From assembly GCF_932294415.1 (NCBI RefSeq), contig NC_065536.1:11583974-11647973 (forward strand): a DNA stretch of 64,000 nucleotides, given 5' to 3'. Below the pieces are notes generated by a model. The model was not told the origin of the DNA. It ran no database searches and saw nothing but the letters and a program-made list of their open reading frames with translations. A program made the translations under genes and the position numbers. Origin of the DNA: Quercus robur (lineage: Eukaryota; Streptophyta; Magnoliopsida; Fagales; Fagaceae). Below are positions 52,108 to 63,818 of the stretch, piece after piece. Within the stretch, counting starts at the first letter, position 1, and each line of letters starts with the position of its first letter.

Positions 52108-52265
52108 TTTTTTTAGAGAGTTTCAACCTATGGTGTCCGCTCCTGATAATAACTCTTTATCATCAGACCAAGACACCAATTAGTTTTTGGTGTAGGCGGG
52201 GATTGAACCCACGATCTCTTATACAACCATCAAAGACTTTATCAGTTGAGTTAACTGGAACCTAC
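52108..52265 (-). mobile_element. tRNA-derived SINE with 17-bp target-site duplication
   Basis: Read on the minus strand it has an A-box-like TTAACTCAACTGATAAAG, then a B-box-like GGGTTCAATCCCCGC, an unrelated body, and a terminal poly-A (T run at 52108-52114). The 17-bp repeat ACATCTAATGCTACTTT flanks it exactly (52091-52107 and 52266-52282). The internal pol III boxes, tail and duplication together make a clear SINE insertion. Confidence 0.9.
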
Positions 52266-52928
52266 ACATCTAATGCTACTTTGATAAAGGGTACATGATC
52301 TCTACCTTTTATAAATCACTATTAAGTGAAATTTATAATTTTATTAAACATCTGTTATAAATTAATCACATACAAAATTTCACAACAATTGGATGCCATA
52401 TACCATTTAAGTCTATAAGCTTATTTGTTTAGTATGTTTAGAAATACAAATACACCAAAAAAAAAAAAACATTAAGCTTGTCATTAATTATTGAGTTTTT
52501 ATTAATGGCTAATGACATTGATATTTGAAAAGCATGATAAACTAATATTTGGTAAGCTTAAGGGGAGACGGAACCACACTCTAATCCCCAACACCATTTT
52601 AAATTTCAATTATTATGTCCACACCTAATTTATTATTCCCATTCTCAACCTCTCTCCTTCACACTTTCTTTCTCACAATGTTTGATCCTAACTTTTGCAC
52701 ACCAAATTGACTAGCACTTGAGATTGGAGACATTGTAGCACTAAATAAGGTGAGGACTTCGTTGAGTTCCAGTGCCATATCAAACATACACAGATCTATA
52801 AATGTATTTATTGGTCTCCAATTTATTATTATTATTTTTCTATGCACTAGTTTTAATTTAGGGTATATAACTACCAGTCTAATTCTAAAAATTCATTTCT
52901 AAACAAACTATATATATATATATATATA

Positions 52929-53261
52929 TGTGGGGTTTTTTTTCCCCGCACACTCGGCTCATTGTCCTCTTTGGGGAGCCAAGCCTGCAAGGATTTGTCC
53001 TCGTCCCCAAGTGTGGGAACCTTGGATGGACGGATCTTCGGGCCAAGGGCTTGCCTTGTAGCCTTTTACACTGCATCCTTAGAGTCCCACATCGGATGGA
53101 CGGATCTTCGGGCCAAGGGCTTGCCTTGTAGCCTTTTACACTGCATCCTTAGAGTCCCACATCGGTTAGAGAAGGTTCCCACACTCGGGGACGAGGACAA
53201 ATCCTTGCGGGCTTGGCTCCCCAAAGAGGACAATGAGCCGAGTGTGCGGGGAAAAAACCCC

Positions 53262-53264
<3 letters not shown>
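52929..53264. mobile_element. Foldback element inserted in (TA)n
   Basis: About 95-bp, nearly identical inverted ends (TGTGGGGTTTT...CCCGCACACTCGGCTC and its mirror ...GAGCCGAGTGTGCGGGG...CCCCACA) enclose a G+C-rich core. TA repeats lie on both sides (about 52909-52928 and 53266-53291), so the target was a TA tract. The core carries a perfect 70-bp tandem duplication. No protein is encoded; the 111-codon ORF here is read through the arms. Confidence 0.85.
53024..53163. repeat. 70-bp tandem duplication inside the foldback element
   Basis: Copies 53024-53093 and 53094-53163 appear identical, each starting GGATGGACGGATCTTCGGGC and ending AGAGTCCCACATC. Confidence 0.9.
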
Positions 53265-53291
<27 letters not shown>

Positions 53292-53292
<1 letters not shown>

Positions 53293-54315
53293 TCTAAAAA
53301 AGATTGTAAACATATAAAAGGTATTAGAATTTATTAATGAAGTTTAAAAATATCATGATTTACCATTCTTTAATAGCAAACAAGGCGAACAATGTTGTAA
53401 CTGGATTAGGTACATTGGAATTAATATAGTACTAAAAATATATTTTATCAAAAAAAAAAAAGTTTTAAGAATCAGAAAGTACTATATTCCATTAAAATTT
53501 GTTTCTCCCACTCACCAAAAAATAAATAAATAAATAAAAACCCAATTTTATGATTCCTGAATTTTTATAAAAGTTATATAAAAAAATTACTATTTTATAG
53601 TAATTTTGCATACCTGCCAAACGTCCTACGTATTTTAGACGGAAATTCTAGTGATTTAAATTGAGTTTTTTGTGTGTGGGAGCAAAAAAATTTAATGGAA
53701 TATAGTATTTTCTTGATTCTTATAATTTTGTATATGAGCATAAATGCCTTACGTACCCATTTGTTTCTCTTTTTCGTTTCTTTTGTTTTTGAGAATTTTT
53801 TTTTTGGTCACAATGACATAGTCATAAGTTGAAACCAAAAAACAAAAGAACATGTGTTTATCCTTAAAAAGTAACACCTTAGTCCTATATAGAGTAGAAG
53901 TTATATAGATGAACTCTCCGAAGTGAACTTAACTTTAAAAGGAATGAAGACATGGTCTAACTCAGAAGCTTTCCTAGGGGTATTCTAAAGCCAAAATTGA
54001 ATTTTTGTTCTTGTAAGTACTCAAAGCTGTTTTTGCAAGATTATTCTTACGTATGTATGTGATTTGTAATGTAAATGTCAAATGCAATATATTTTGGGCC
54101 TAATTATTAGTTGTTGGTTTTCACTTAAATTAATACATTTTTGTTAGATTTATTGCCAAATGAATTGGGTTTAAGTTAAATTTAGTGTAAGTTTTAAAAA
54201 AGTTACATCATTCTATTAACTTTTATTAAATTTCAATTTTGTTGAAACCATTGTTTGATTAAATATCTTCAGCAGGTTTATCATGCATGCAAAACTTCAC
54301 AACAATTATTGTCAT
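53292..54315. other. Intergenic, AT-rich, no gene seen
   Basis: No coding or structured feature recognised. Confidence 0.55.
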
Positions 54316-54522
54316 TAAGGGTCTGTTTGGAACCCGCTTATTTTGCTGAAACTGAAAATTTTTTATTGAAAGTACTGTAGATAAAAATAAAAATTAGCTG
54401 AAATAGTATAGTTGAACCTATGACTAGTACCAAAAAGTGCAGTAGGACTCATGAATAGTAACAAAAATAAGATAAATAGTAAAATAGGTTGGCAAAATTA
54501 ATCATGCCAAACGGACACTAAA
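54316..54522. mobile_element. hAT-like MITE
   Basis: The ends TTAAGGGTCTGTTTGG and CCAAACGGACACTAA are imperfect terminal inverted repeats. The ends resemble those of the larger element at 63499-63818 (GTTTGGAT...ATCCAAACGGACCC). No coding capacity. The superfamily is inferred from the end sequence only. Confidence 0.65.
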
Positions 54523-54904
54523 TCTCTACGAGTTTATTTTTAATTATATTTTAAAATAAAAAATACTATAATTTAAGTTCTTCATAGATTAGTGAATTTG
54601 TAGTATCCAAATTCCAAATCTCCTTGATATTTGTAATATCCAAATATTACATTATGGGAAAAAGCTAACAAGTATTATAATTTTGTAAAAGTTAACATAA
54701 ATGTAACTTGAATGCAATTCCTATCAAATATTTGTCTTGCCTTATATTAAAAAGGTGTAAGGATATATCCTTGCTTGGGATATGAGGAAGACATTGGAAA
54801 GAACTTGGAATTACTTGACTCTTGAGAAAGCATCTGAATTGTAAGGTTTAGCTTTTTTGTTGCTCCACTTGTATGTTTCGAATGTTGTTGGACCACAATA
54901 CTTA

Positions 54905-55135
54905 TACTCAGGGGTGGTTTAATGTATTTTGGAGTCTAAAGAGAGAACTAAATTGAGACATTTTATATATATTTAAATATGATTTAAAAAAATATTACTT
55001 AATAATATTTTTACTTAAACTCTATTCTCTTGTTTTTTTTAGATGCAAAAATTACTAATTAAAATTATATATTTTTATTACACTTGCATTTATTTTTTAA
55101 TTGGTAATATAATATAAAATCTTTTGGGGTGGGTG
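54905..55135. repeat. Dispersed repeat, copy 2 of 2 in window
   Basis: Counterpart of 51085-51330, in the same orientation. Confidence 0.6.
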
Positions 55136-55169
55136 ACTTGGCCCCCTTGTTCGTAAGATAGGTCCGTCC

Positions 55170-55450
55170 CAGTAGACATGGCTTATTTGCTTATCAATTC
55201 ACTACTAACAATTCTCAAAATTGATCTTTTAAATTATTCCCTAAAGTACACTTTTGACATTTTAAGTTTAAAGTTATTTCATTTTGGACCTTATAATTTA
55301 TTTTGGCTCAAACAAGTTATTTATTTATTTTTTTGGTTGTAACATAACCTGTGGTACCCATAATAGCTTAAAGCTACGTCTAAGTAGCTTTTACAATAAA
55401 GACAATTGTCACATGTTACAAAAGGCTGTAGGTGTAAGATTTTATTTTTT
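55170..55450. repeat. Repeat shared with 62980-63240
   Basis: Shared phrases include TTTTAAATTATTCCCTAAAG / TTTAAATAATTCACTAAAG, TTATTTCATTTTGGAC, TATTTTGGCTCAAACA and GTCTAAGTAGCTTTTACAA, in the same order. It may be part of the unit duplicated with the GPI-protein genes or a transposon. Confidence 0.65.
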
Positions 55451-56689
55451 GAAAAATATTAATTGTTTCACATTCACTCACATTCATTATTTCCTGCACA
55501 TGTCCATAATTGATATGAAAATATCCATATTTTAATACATAAAAGTGGATGTGTGAGAATCAAAACCCTTCAAGTTTCGTTACCTTGTAACCAAAATAAC
55601 TTTCAAGTTATCAAAAAAAAAAAACCCTTTCAAGTTTTAACGGTGAAATGAAAACCTTAATAGCTTCATCATTTGCTTTAATAAATATCTATAGTAACCA
55701 GAATTTTCTATTTGTCACCTAAAAAGAAGTTAGGGTGAAGTAGGGGCGGGCGACTGCTCTTGAAAAGTCTCATGGATATTATAGCATCTTTGTTCCTTTC
55801 TTAAATGCTTTGCCTAATACAAGGGAAGAAAAAAAAAAGTGTAACCTGTTCAGCTGTTCTGTTGTAGAAAACAGCCCTGACACCAAAAAAAGAAAAGAAA
55901 AAGGAAAAGCTTTACAATTCACGCCGCTTAACAGTTACCATAGTAATATTAACTTCTCTTTTTTAAGCTTTTATATTGTCCAAGTTGTCAATTTGATAAG
56001 TACCATACACTGCACTTTAGTGTTTAACTAAAAAAAATATATATTTATATTCACAACCATTTGAGTTATTCTACAACCTCAAGTCAACCAATACTACACA
56101 TCTTTCATAACCATTCTACGTGGTAGACTATGATTTATTGTCTGTCATTTTCACATACCTATATACAATTTTACAGGTTATTGCTATACTCTTACATATT
56201 TAGATTGATTTATTTAGATTAATATTTTACTTTGATTGTTAGTGACTATGCAACAATTTCAAAATATGAAAAAAAAAAAAAAAAAAAAGGTCAAAGGCTT
56301 TTTAGTACGTAAATTAAACTTGGTATGAAAAATAAATTATAGTTTACATTTACATTTATATTAAATTTTGTATGACAATTACAGTTGTTTACAACTTTTT
56401 ATTCATTTGGTTATTGATATCAATTAATTTTTTTTAGGTTATTTTTGCTTAATATTTTCTTTAAATCTTGTCTCTCCTAAACTAAAATCTTGGCTCCGCC
56501 ACTAGAGTGAAGAATTTCGCTTCAACTAATCTATGTGTGAGAAAATATCATATATGCCTCTAAACAGGACCATGATTTACAGTTCAATAAAATTAAAGCC
56601 ATCATGAATATGATGAATAGGGAGAACTTTATATATGTTACTAATTTAAAGGAAGAGAACTGGGGGTGTTGGATTTTCTAAAATAAAGC
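55451..56689. other. Intergenic, AT-rich, no gene seen
   Basis: Short ORFs only. A poly-A run lies at about 56271-56288. Confidence 0.55.
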
Positions 56690-57005
56690 ATGAATCTAAA
56701 AAAGAATGCTTAAAATCAATTGAATATACTAAATAAACATGGTCATATTTCAGGGCCTTTTACCATTCTAATTAATGATTATTACTCCATTGCTATCTAA
56801 CAAAGCATAGTTATGGAACTCCATATCTTATCATGTATCGCACAAGTTTGTTATGTAGATCTTACATATTCAATAAGAATGAACTTGCCATAAGAAATAT
56901 ATACAATTGCAATCATGATATGCTACAACAAGAAAAACAATCTCGTCTAAGTTAACAACTTTACACAAGAAACACACAAAAGTAGGTAAATTTGTATATA
57001 AACAG
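56690..57005 (-). repeat. Orphan 3' flank of a GPI-protein unit
   Basis: Clear match to 47540-47850 (TATGGAACTCCAT, AATAAGAATGAACTTGCC, GTTAACAACTTTACACAAG), but no coding exon follows at its right. Instead it joins sequence equivalent to 46900-47340. It marks a deleted fourth copy of the gene. Confidence 0.75.
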
Positions 57006-57280
57006 ACAATAATATGTTTTAGCATAACGATCTACATCCATAATGAAAAAGTTATTGATGGTTATATCTTTTATATCATATCTTGTGTGTTACGTTACAA
57101 TAATTCAATGGAGAGTATTTATAGTGGACTAAATTCTTTACTGACCATAGACTACTCTTTCTTTCTTTCTTTCTTTTCTTTTTTATTTTTATTTATTTTT
57201 TATTTTGAGAATTAACTATATACTAACCTAACGTTACAACAGTTGCTCAAGTAGTATTAGATACTAATAATTTTCAAATT
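57005..57280. repeat. Duplicated flank of the GPI-protein array, copy 2
   Basis: Counterpart of 46900-47340 without the MITE. Confidence 0.65.
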
Positions 57281-58119
57281 TCAAGGATATAGAAAGTAAA
57301 ACCAAGGAAAAATATGATCCACACAACAATCAGACATTCAGACCTCACAAAACTCCATCAACACAACCCACAAAACCGACCAATTTCATGGTAATGGAAA
57401 CTCACCCTACACAGTTGCATGGCCAAGTTGGGACAAGTCCCGCTGACTGACTGACTCATGATTAAACCATGACAATGTACATCGTATTTTATTGTTTCAC
57501 TACTCAAACATACATAGACCCAAACTGTGTCGCCACCATCCTCCACCCCAATTGTTATCAGCTCTAAGGCATGAATTGCTATTTTTAGTGTTAGAGAGAA
57601 AAAAAAAGGAAAAAAATTGAGTTATTTTACTAAAAAATAAAAAGTGATGTGAATTAAACACACTTTAAAAAGATGTAGTTTCAAATAAAAAATTTACATC
57701 GTTTTGAGCTAATTTGACATTGATTTAACGTCTAAACGGAATCAAACTTGGGGGATTAAAATAAAAAATTTAACACTTAAGTGACGGAAAAAAAAAATCT
57801 CAAACTTTAAAGGGCCAAAAGGCAAAATGTAATTTAATCAAATATAAAAGTGTATTGCCAGTTCTAGATGCAAGGAGCGCAACAATTATTTAAAATTCAT
57901 TTAATTTTAGAAACCAATTGTATTTTACCATTGGTCCATTGGATTTTATTTTAGGTCTTATTAGCTAATTAGTAATTTATTGAATTTTCTAGAGTCAATG
58001 CTATTTTAATTATTATTTAATAATTGAGCTTTGGTACAAGTCAATTACGGTCAGAGTTTAGTCGTAGTAGTTTATATGACAAGTTTTTAATTCTTGCTTG
58101 GTGTTGATTCCTAGATTTA
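57281..58119. other. Spacer within the GPI-protein array
   Basis: No gene. A purine- and A-rich stretch at 57590-57840 resembles one arm of a foldback element (phrases like AACACTTAAGTGACGG), but no partner arm was found. Confidence 0.45.
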
Positions 58120-58547
58120 TTTTATTTTTCTGTTTGCAAAATCCTATTTAAAAGCAACTTTTGCTGCATCAGTTCTCCATTTGAACCTTGGAAAGCATGA
58201 GCTAGAAAAAATGCTTTAAATCAATTGAAGATACTAATGAATAAAAAGGACATTTTTTTTTTTTATAAACATGAATAAAAAGGTCATGTTTTTGGGCCTT
58301 TACCCCTTGATTATTACTCTATTACCAAAGCATAGTAATGGAACTCCATATTTTATTCATATACTGCACAAGTTTGTTATGCAGTTTTTACATATTCAGC
58401 AAGAATGAACTTGCCATAAGAAATATGCACAATTACAATCATAATATGTTACAAAAAGAGAAACAATCCCTGCCAAGTTCACAACTTTACATAAAAAACA
58501 TGTCAAAAGAAGGTAAATTTGTGTAAATCACAAGCACCTGGAGCATT
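58120..58547 (-). repeat. 3' flank of GPI-protein unit, copy 3
   Basis: Near-identical in wording to 47460-47869 over its whole length, apart from a small AT-rich insertion near 58251-58283. This makes it the most similar of the flank copies. Confidence 0.8.
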
Positions 58548-59047
58548 TCAGCTCACTGAAACAAGCAGCAATCCAAGGAACAAAGCCAACATATAGTTAC
58601 CCATACTGATATTTGCAATCAAAGAAGCTACACCGGAAAAGTTGCCGGTTGTTGTGTTAGTGCTCAAAACAACCACCATCCAATTATCCTCAGAGGCAAT
58701 CCCAGCCCCGGTGTAGTTTGAATTCTTCAGATATTTTGCATATTGAGATTTTGTATAATTAGAAAACACCACAATTGGGTCTAATCTAGGCACACAAACA
58801 GGCAATATGATCCCATCAACTGCGTGTTTGTCTTTTATGTCACACTTATGCAAGAACTTGTCAAATTTGGGGACATTAGGCTTGGTGCCTGGAGTGGAGC
58901 TGAAGTTAAAGGCGTTTTTACATGTTTCATTCTTTAACTGGTCTGCAATTTTATTAGCTAGGCAAGCTGCATTGCTGTTGTCAGTGAAGTTGTTGAGATG
59001 TAGTGACCTCCTGTAACCATTAAGGTCATCCCAGAGATATGTTTGGG
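58548..59047 (-). pseudogene. 5'-truncated GPI-protein paralogue
   Basis: The whole second exon is open from QTYLWDDLNGYRRSLHL to the stop at 58548, and resembles the intact gene closely (SSTPGTKP, VILPVCVPRLDP, NYTKSQYAKYLKNSNYTG, LALFLGLLLVSVS). Two defects make expression as a normal protein unlikely. First, the splice acceptor is TG at 59049-59048 where the paralogues have AG. Second, no exon 1 lies upstream: the intron runs to about 60320, keeps a short trace of the exon 1/donor area (near 60310-60330), and then joins the 3' flank of the next unit. The signal peptide is therefore missing. The frame has not yet decayed, so the loss looks recent. Confidence 0.75.
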
Positions 59048-59807
59048 CAGTAGATGTAAAAATTGCATTGGTTAGAACTAATAGAGTGAAGATTAACTAA
59101 GTAATGCACCAAAGTTAGCCTATTTAGCAGTGATCTTCTCTATTTTCTACAACTAGCTACCAATATTAATTCTTAATCTGATACTTTGATGGAATTCAAT
59201 TGTTGCAGAAAAATTATTTTTAGCACTGTTTCAATAACTTTATCATACTTTCATGATTTTTTAAAAAGGTTGCTGACTGATGGTTTTGGATTTTGTTTGA
59301 TTACTTTAACAAAAAATTAGTTTAGCAACTCAATGAATTTCTTTAGGAGTCCGATATTATCCTTGATACTCAGGGACCATTGATTGGAATTGAGCACATG
59401 CATGTTCCAAAATTTAGTCCTACTAATGAAACTGAAAACGAAATTGAATTTCATGCTTCAACTGGTCACAACATATTTTCAGGGCAGAACAACGGGTCAT
59501 GTCACGGTATCTCAAACTCAAAATAATAAAAACAAAATCTTTAAGGCACTTGAAAGCAACTGAGGCTATAATAATAATAATAATAATAAAACCACTATGT
59601 ATGTCATATTTTCTTGCCCCACCAGCATTTTTCTCTTCAATCTCTTGACTCTTTCACAATTTTTAAACTTTAAGATATTTTTTTATAAAAAATTTTGAAA
59701 AATAAAGAAAAGAAGCATTAAATTCTACAAATATTTCTTGAAACAATCAAGACAGTGAAGCACACATACAACTTTTCATGTATTTCGTCAATGATAGCAA
59801 GTAAATT

Positions 59808-60188
59808 TGTTGAAACTGAAGCAAGAAGTTTGATGAAGCAATTGAAGAAAACAACATCGTTTTCTGTTAAAGGAAATAAGCAATTACAAAGGAAAAACGA
59901 TGTCGTATTGTTAAATGAGGTTTCAGTTTCTGGCACGTGATTCAGGCGGTTAGATGGACATGTGTTGTAATTTTATTAGATTTCTTTTTAGCCGTTAGAT
60001 TGTTTTCTGTTTTAGTTAGTTACATTTGCTAGTTTACCGCCTGATTTGTGGGCTTGAGTAACTGATTGCTATGAAGTATAAATAGCAACCCAGTGAGTAA
60101 GATTCTGTGTGCCTTTTCATTTTCTTTGTGAATACAAGTTTCATTTCAGAGTATTTACTTTTCCTTCCTGAAATTCCTTTGCTTTACA
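59808..60188 (+). mobile_element. Solo LTR in the pseudogene's intron
   Basis: A 381-bp insert begins TGTTGAAACTG and ends CTTTACA. It is flanked on both sides by AAATT (59803-59807 and 60189-60193). A TATA box AAGTATAAATAG lies near 60075, which sets the orientation as plus. The paralogous introns (near 49760 and 61730) run through this position without the insert. Probably from a Copia-type element, judging by the small LTR only. Confidence 0.85.
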
Positions 60189-60337
60189 AAATTAGATATG
60201 AAAAATACGTATGTATATATATATTATGTATAATAATTATATTATTATATAGTTGTTTATTTATGTATTTATTTATTAGTACTAATTAATATTTATATAT
60301 TAATTTTGCAGGGAGAGAGAACCATCACAATCAATTA

Positions 60338-60549
60338 TGGAACTCCATATCTTATTCATGACAAGTTTGTTATACATATCTTACAGATTCAGCAAGAATG
60401 AACTTGCCATAAGAAATATGCACAATTACAATCACGATACTCTACAACAAGAAAAACAATCTCAACTAAGTTCACAACTTTACACAACAAACACACAAAA
60501 AGAAGCTAAATGATCTGTATATCAATAACAAGCACCTGGAGCATGCATT
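60338..60549 (-). repeat. 3' flank of GPI-protein unit, copy 4
   Basis: Matches the other flank copies (ATGGAACTCCATATCTTATTC, CAGCAAGAATGAACTTGCC, AAGTTCACAACTTTACACAA). Its left edge adjoins a remnant of the exon 1 donor region of the previous unit. Confidence 0.75.
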
Positions 60550-61940
60550 TCAGCTCATTGAAACAACAAGAAATCCAATGAACAAAGCCACCAAGTAATT
60601 ACGCATACTGAAATTTGCAATCAAAGAAGTTGCACGGGAAAAGTTTCCGGCTGATGTGTTAGTGCTCAAAACAACCACCATCCAATTATCCTTAGAGCCA
60701 ATCCCAATCCCAGCGTAGTTTGAATCCTTCAGATATTTTGCATATTGAGATGTTGTAGTAATTGTATAATTATCAGTCATCAACGATAGGTTAATTTTGG
60801 GCACACAAACAGGCAATATGACCCCTTGAACTATGTGATTCTCTTTTATGTCACAGCCATCTAGGAGCTTGTCAAAATCGGTGATATTCGGCTTGGTGCC
60901 TGGAGTAGAGCTATAGTGAAGGCGTTTTACATGTTACATTCTTTAATTGGTCTGCAATCTTATTAGCCAAGCAAGCTGCATTGCTGTTCTTAGTGAAGTT
61001 GGCGAGATGTAGTGGCGTCCTGTTACCATTAATCTCATCGAAGAGATTTTTTTTTAGCTGTAGGTGTAAAAATTGAATTGGTTAGTAGTAAATTAGTGAT
61101 AAAGTGAAGATAGAAAATTATACTCCTACTTTTATAGGATAAGTTGTAGTCCTCTAAATAGAAAATGTTATCTTTCAAATTGAAAGTCCCTACATGTACT
61201 ATATCCCATATCACAACATTTTTTTCAAGGTAGAACAAACTGGTCTTGTCACTGTATTTGAAACTCAAAGTAATAGATTCAGTATTTTAAACTAAACAAA
61301 ATATTTAGGGCACTTGAAAGTAACGGAAACTATGAATAATAGTTGTGGGTGCATTTTTTGATGATACTCCTTTCTCTTAAGCTCACGCTTATAAGGCAAA
61401 GGGGGAGGGAGTTTTATTCGATGTGGGAAACCAAAAGGAGAGTACAGAAAGCCAAAAGGCTACCAAGTAACTCCAAAAAAGTACCCACAATAGTAATAAA
61501 AAAAAAACCACTATGTATGTCATATATTCTTGCCCCATCAACATTTTTCTCTTCAATCTCCTAATGCTTTCATAATTTTAGATTTTAGGATTTTGCTATA
61601 AACCCAATTTTTTTTAAAAAAATTAGAAGAATAAAGAAAACAAGCATTGGATTCTACAAATATTTCTTAAAAAAAGATAGTGAAGCAATCATGCAACTTT
61701 TCATGTATATCTTCAACGACAGCTAAGTAAATTAAACTATATATGAAAAACATACTATATATATATTATATTATATGTATAATAGTATATTATTATACAT
61801 TTTTTTTATGTATATATTTATTTATTAATATTTATATATTAATAGAGAGAGAGAGTACCCTCACAATCACTCATTGCGTTGCCTTGCAGTTGCACAACAT
61901 GAAGAACAAGCAAAACAAGGCTAAGTTTAAGGATGGCCAT
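60550..61940 (-). pseudogene. Frameshifted GPI-protein paralogue
   Basis: Exon 1 (61940-61859) is intact: it encodes MAILKLSLVLLVLHVVQ, a signal peptide, and ends with a proper GT donor. Exon 2 (61057-60550) has an intact acceptor but at least two reading-frame breaks relative to its paralogues. One is an extra A in a run of nine A (61047-61055) a few bases into the exon. The other is a net loss of two bases near 60920-60930, followed by an in-frame TAG at 60913-60911. The C-terminal part is readable and retains VILPVCVPKINLS, SQYAKYLKDSNYAG and a hydrophobic GPI-signal tail. The promoter block upstream is conserved, so a transcript may still be made. Confidence 0.8.
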
Positions 61941-62160
61941 GGTTTCAGACTTGAGTATCCTATAGAGCTGTGCCTTGTGATGAGCAGTATATAAAAAATA
62001 AAAATACTATAACAAGAACACGTTAGTAGGACAGAGAAGACAAGAACTTGTAACTTTTCTTAGCTATAATTGTCCTTAGAATCTCAGCTTTTTTTGTCAA
62101 TTTGCCGTGCATGTCAAGGTGCTGTAGGTTCCATCTCTTTTTCTTGTACCAGTAACAAGT
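61941..62160 (-). promoter_or_regulatory. Promoter block of the frameshifted paralogue
   Basis: Counterpart of 50880-51085. It includes a TATATAAAAAATA-like stretch (near 61988) and the shared upstream phrases. Confidence 0.55.
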
Positions 62161-63498
62161 GAAGTTGGATTCTCTTACGGCGATAGTTTAAAAGATATTT
62201 TGGTAATGCATTGCGCTTACAGTATATCATTGCAAAGATAGACATTTTAAAGCGAAAATTCTCGCTTTGAAAATATTAATGGTTGCTGTTACAATTACGT
62301 ACTTTGCCTTTTCAAAATTTTTGCTCTTAAACTTAACATCTCTGGCAAATTGGTCCTTGGATTTGTTGTTGTCTATAAAATTGCTGATAAAGTTTAGAAT
62401 TATAGTGACAAAAAAGTCAAGAATCTTGCAAATTAATTGGTTGACATTTTTTAGTGTTTTCAACATATCGATTTAAGATTTGAATATTTATTTCCTTGTT
62501 GTAACTATTAAATTTAAAAAAAAAAAAAAAAAAACTATAACAAAATGAAAACTAGACTTTGAGATGAAATTGACAATTCACCCAAACGTAGAGGATGTAA
62601 TTTATATTTTAGCAGAAAAAAAATATGATTGGCATGAATTATATAAAAAAATGTTGATAAATAAAAACATATGTGTGCAGTGTGCTCATACTTAATATGA
62701 TCATCTTAAAAAAAAAAAAAAATTATATATATATATATATATATATATTAAAGGAAGCACACGTATGCCTGTCAATGAATAGGATACGATCTTAAAATAG
62801 AATGAAGGGAATAACTTTAATCGAAGATCCTTTGGCTGTTCTTTCTTGATTTTTCTTTAATTTCCTAATTATTAGTAAAAGATTCCTGCTTTACTAAATG
62901 ATTAAAGAGACATGGAAGTGAAACACAAAAATGCAGATTAAAAAAAATCATATTAAAGAGGCCTCCATGTAGCCATCCCTTATTAATTCACTACCAGCAA
63001 TTTTCAAAATTGATCATTTAAATAATTCACTAAAGTATGCTTTTGTACCATTTAAGTTTGGGATTATTTCATTTTGGACTTTTACCTATAATTAATTAAT
63101 TAATTAATTATTTTATTTTGGCTCAAACAGTCATTGCCTTGTTTGTAACATAATATGTGGTCTCCATTATAACTTGAAGCCGTGTCTAAGTAGCTTTTAC
63201 AAAGACACTTGCCACACGTTACAAAAAGCTACAATGTAAGGTTTCAAGTTTAATTACTTATACACTAGTTTACTAACATGTGCGATGCACGGAAAAATTC
63301 AAAAAAATGTTCAAGAAATTCATTTTTTTAATTCACCTTCCTCTAGACTATAAGATGAAAGCTATAAGATTAATTCCTAATATTCATGTACTTAAATAGC
63401 AAGTTTAAATGGTTAAATGTTGCAAGTTTGATGAATCCATAATCATAACCTTTAAAAGTACTTCTTTCCAGACTTACAAAAGTAAATTTATGAATCTT
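62161..63498. other. Intergenic, AT-rich
   Basis: Contains (TA)n at about 62724-62748 and the repeat at 62980-63240 that matches 55170-55450. No gene recognised. Confidence 0.5.
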
Positions 63499-63818
63499 TA
63501 GGTTGCGTTTGGATTGGGATGAAAACTTCTGCGTCTGCGTTTACGTTTTTTTTTTATTTTTTATTTTTTTCACGCGTTTTGGGTGTTGCGGCTACTGTTC
63601 ATGCACTGTTCAATGAACAGTAGCCGCAAACTTTGACTTGTCAAATTTTTTTGGACCAATCACAGCACATCGTGTACTGTTCACGGACCCACAAATTTCA
63701 CTTTTCAGCAACTTTTTCATTAAAAATGGGTCCCACGATACTATTCACACATTTAAAAATTATTTCGCTACAGTGTTTTTCAGTTTTCAGTTTTCAGCTG
63801 TATCCAAACGGACCCTTA
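63499..63818. mobile_element. MITE with internal perfect hairpin
   Basis: The ends TAGGTTGCGTTTGGAT and ATCCAAACGGACCCTTA are imperfect inverted repeats. Inside, 63586-63602 and 63613-63629 are 17-bp perfect inverted arms (TTGCGGCTACTGTTCAT and mirror). The repeated CTACTGTTCA/TACTGTTCACGG phrases are common in this MITE type. The short ORFs across it are not genes. Confidence 0.7.

Noticed and set aside
53066-53297. ORFs of 65-111 codons over the foldback element
   Set aside because: They read through inverted arms and a tandem duplication and run into the TA microsatellite (YIYIYI).
58548-58853. Reading the 58.5-kb paralogue as a complete small gene starting at an internal Met
   Set aside because: That would lack the signal peptide and the conserved N-terminal half. 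The acceptor mutation and missing exon 1 point to a truncated copy.
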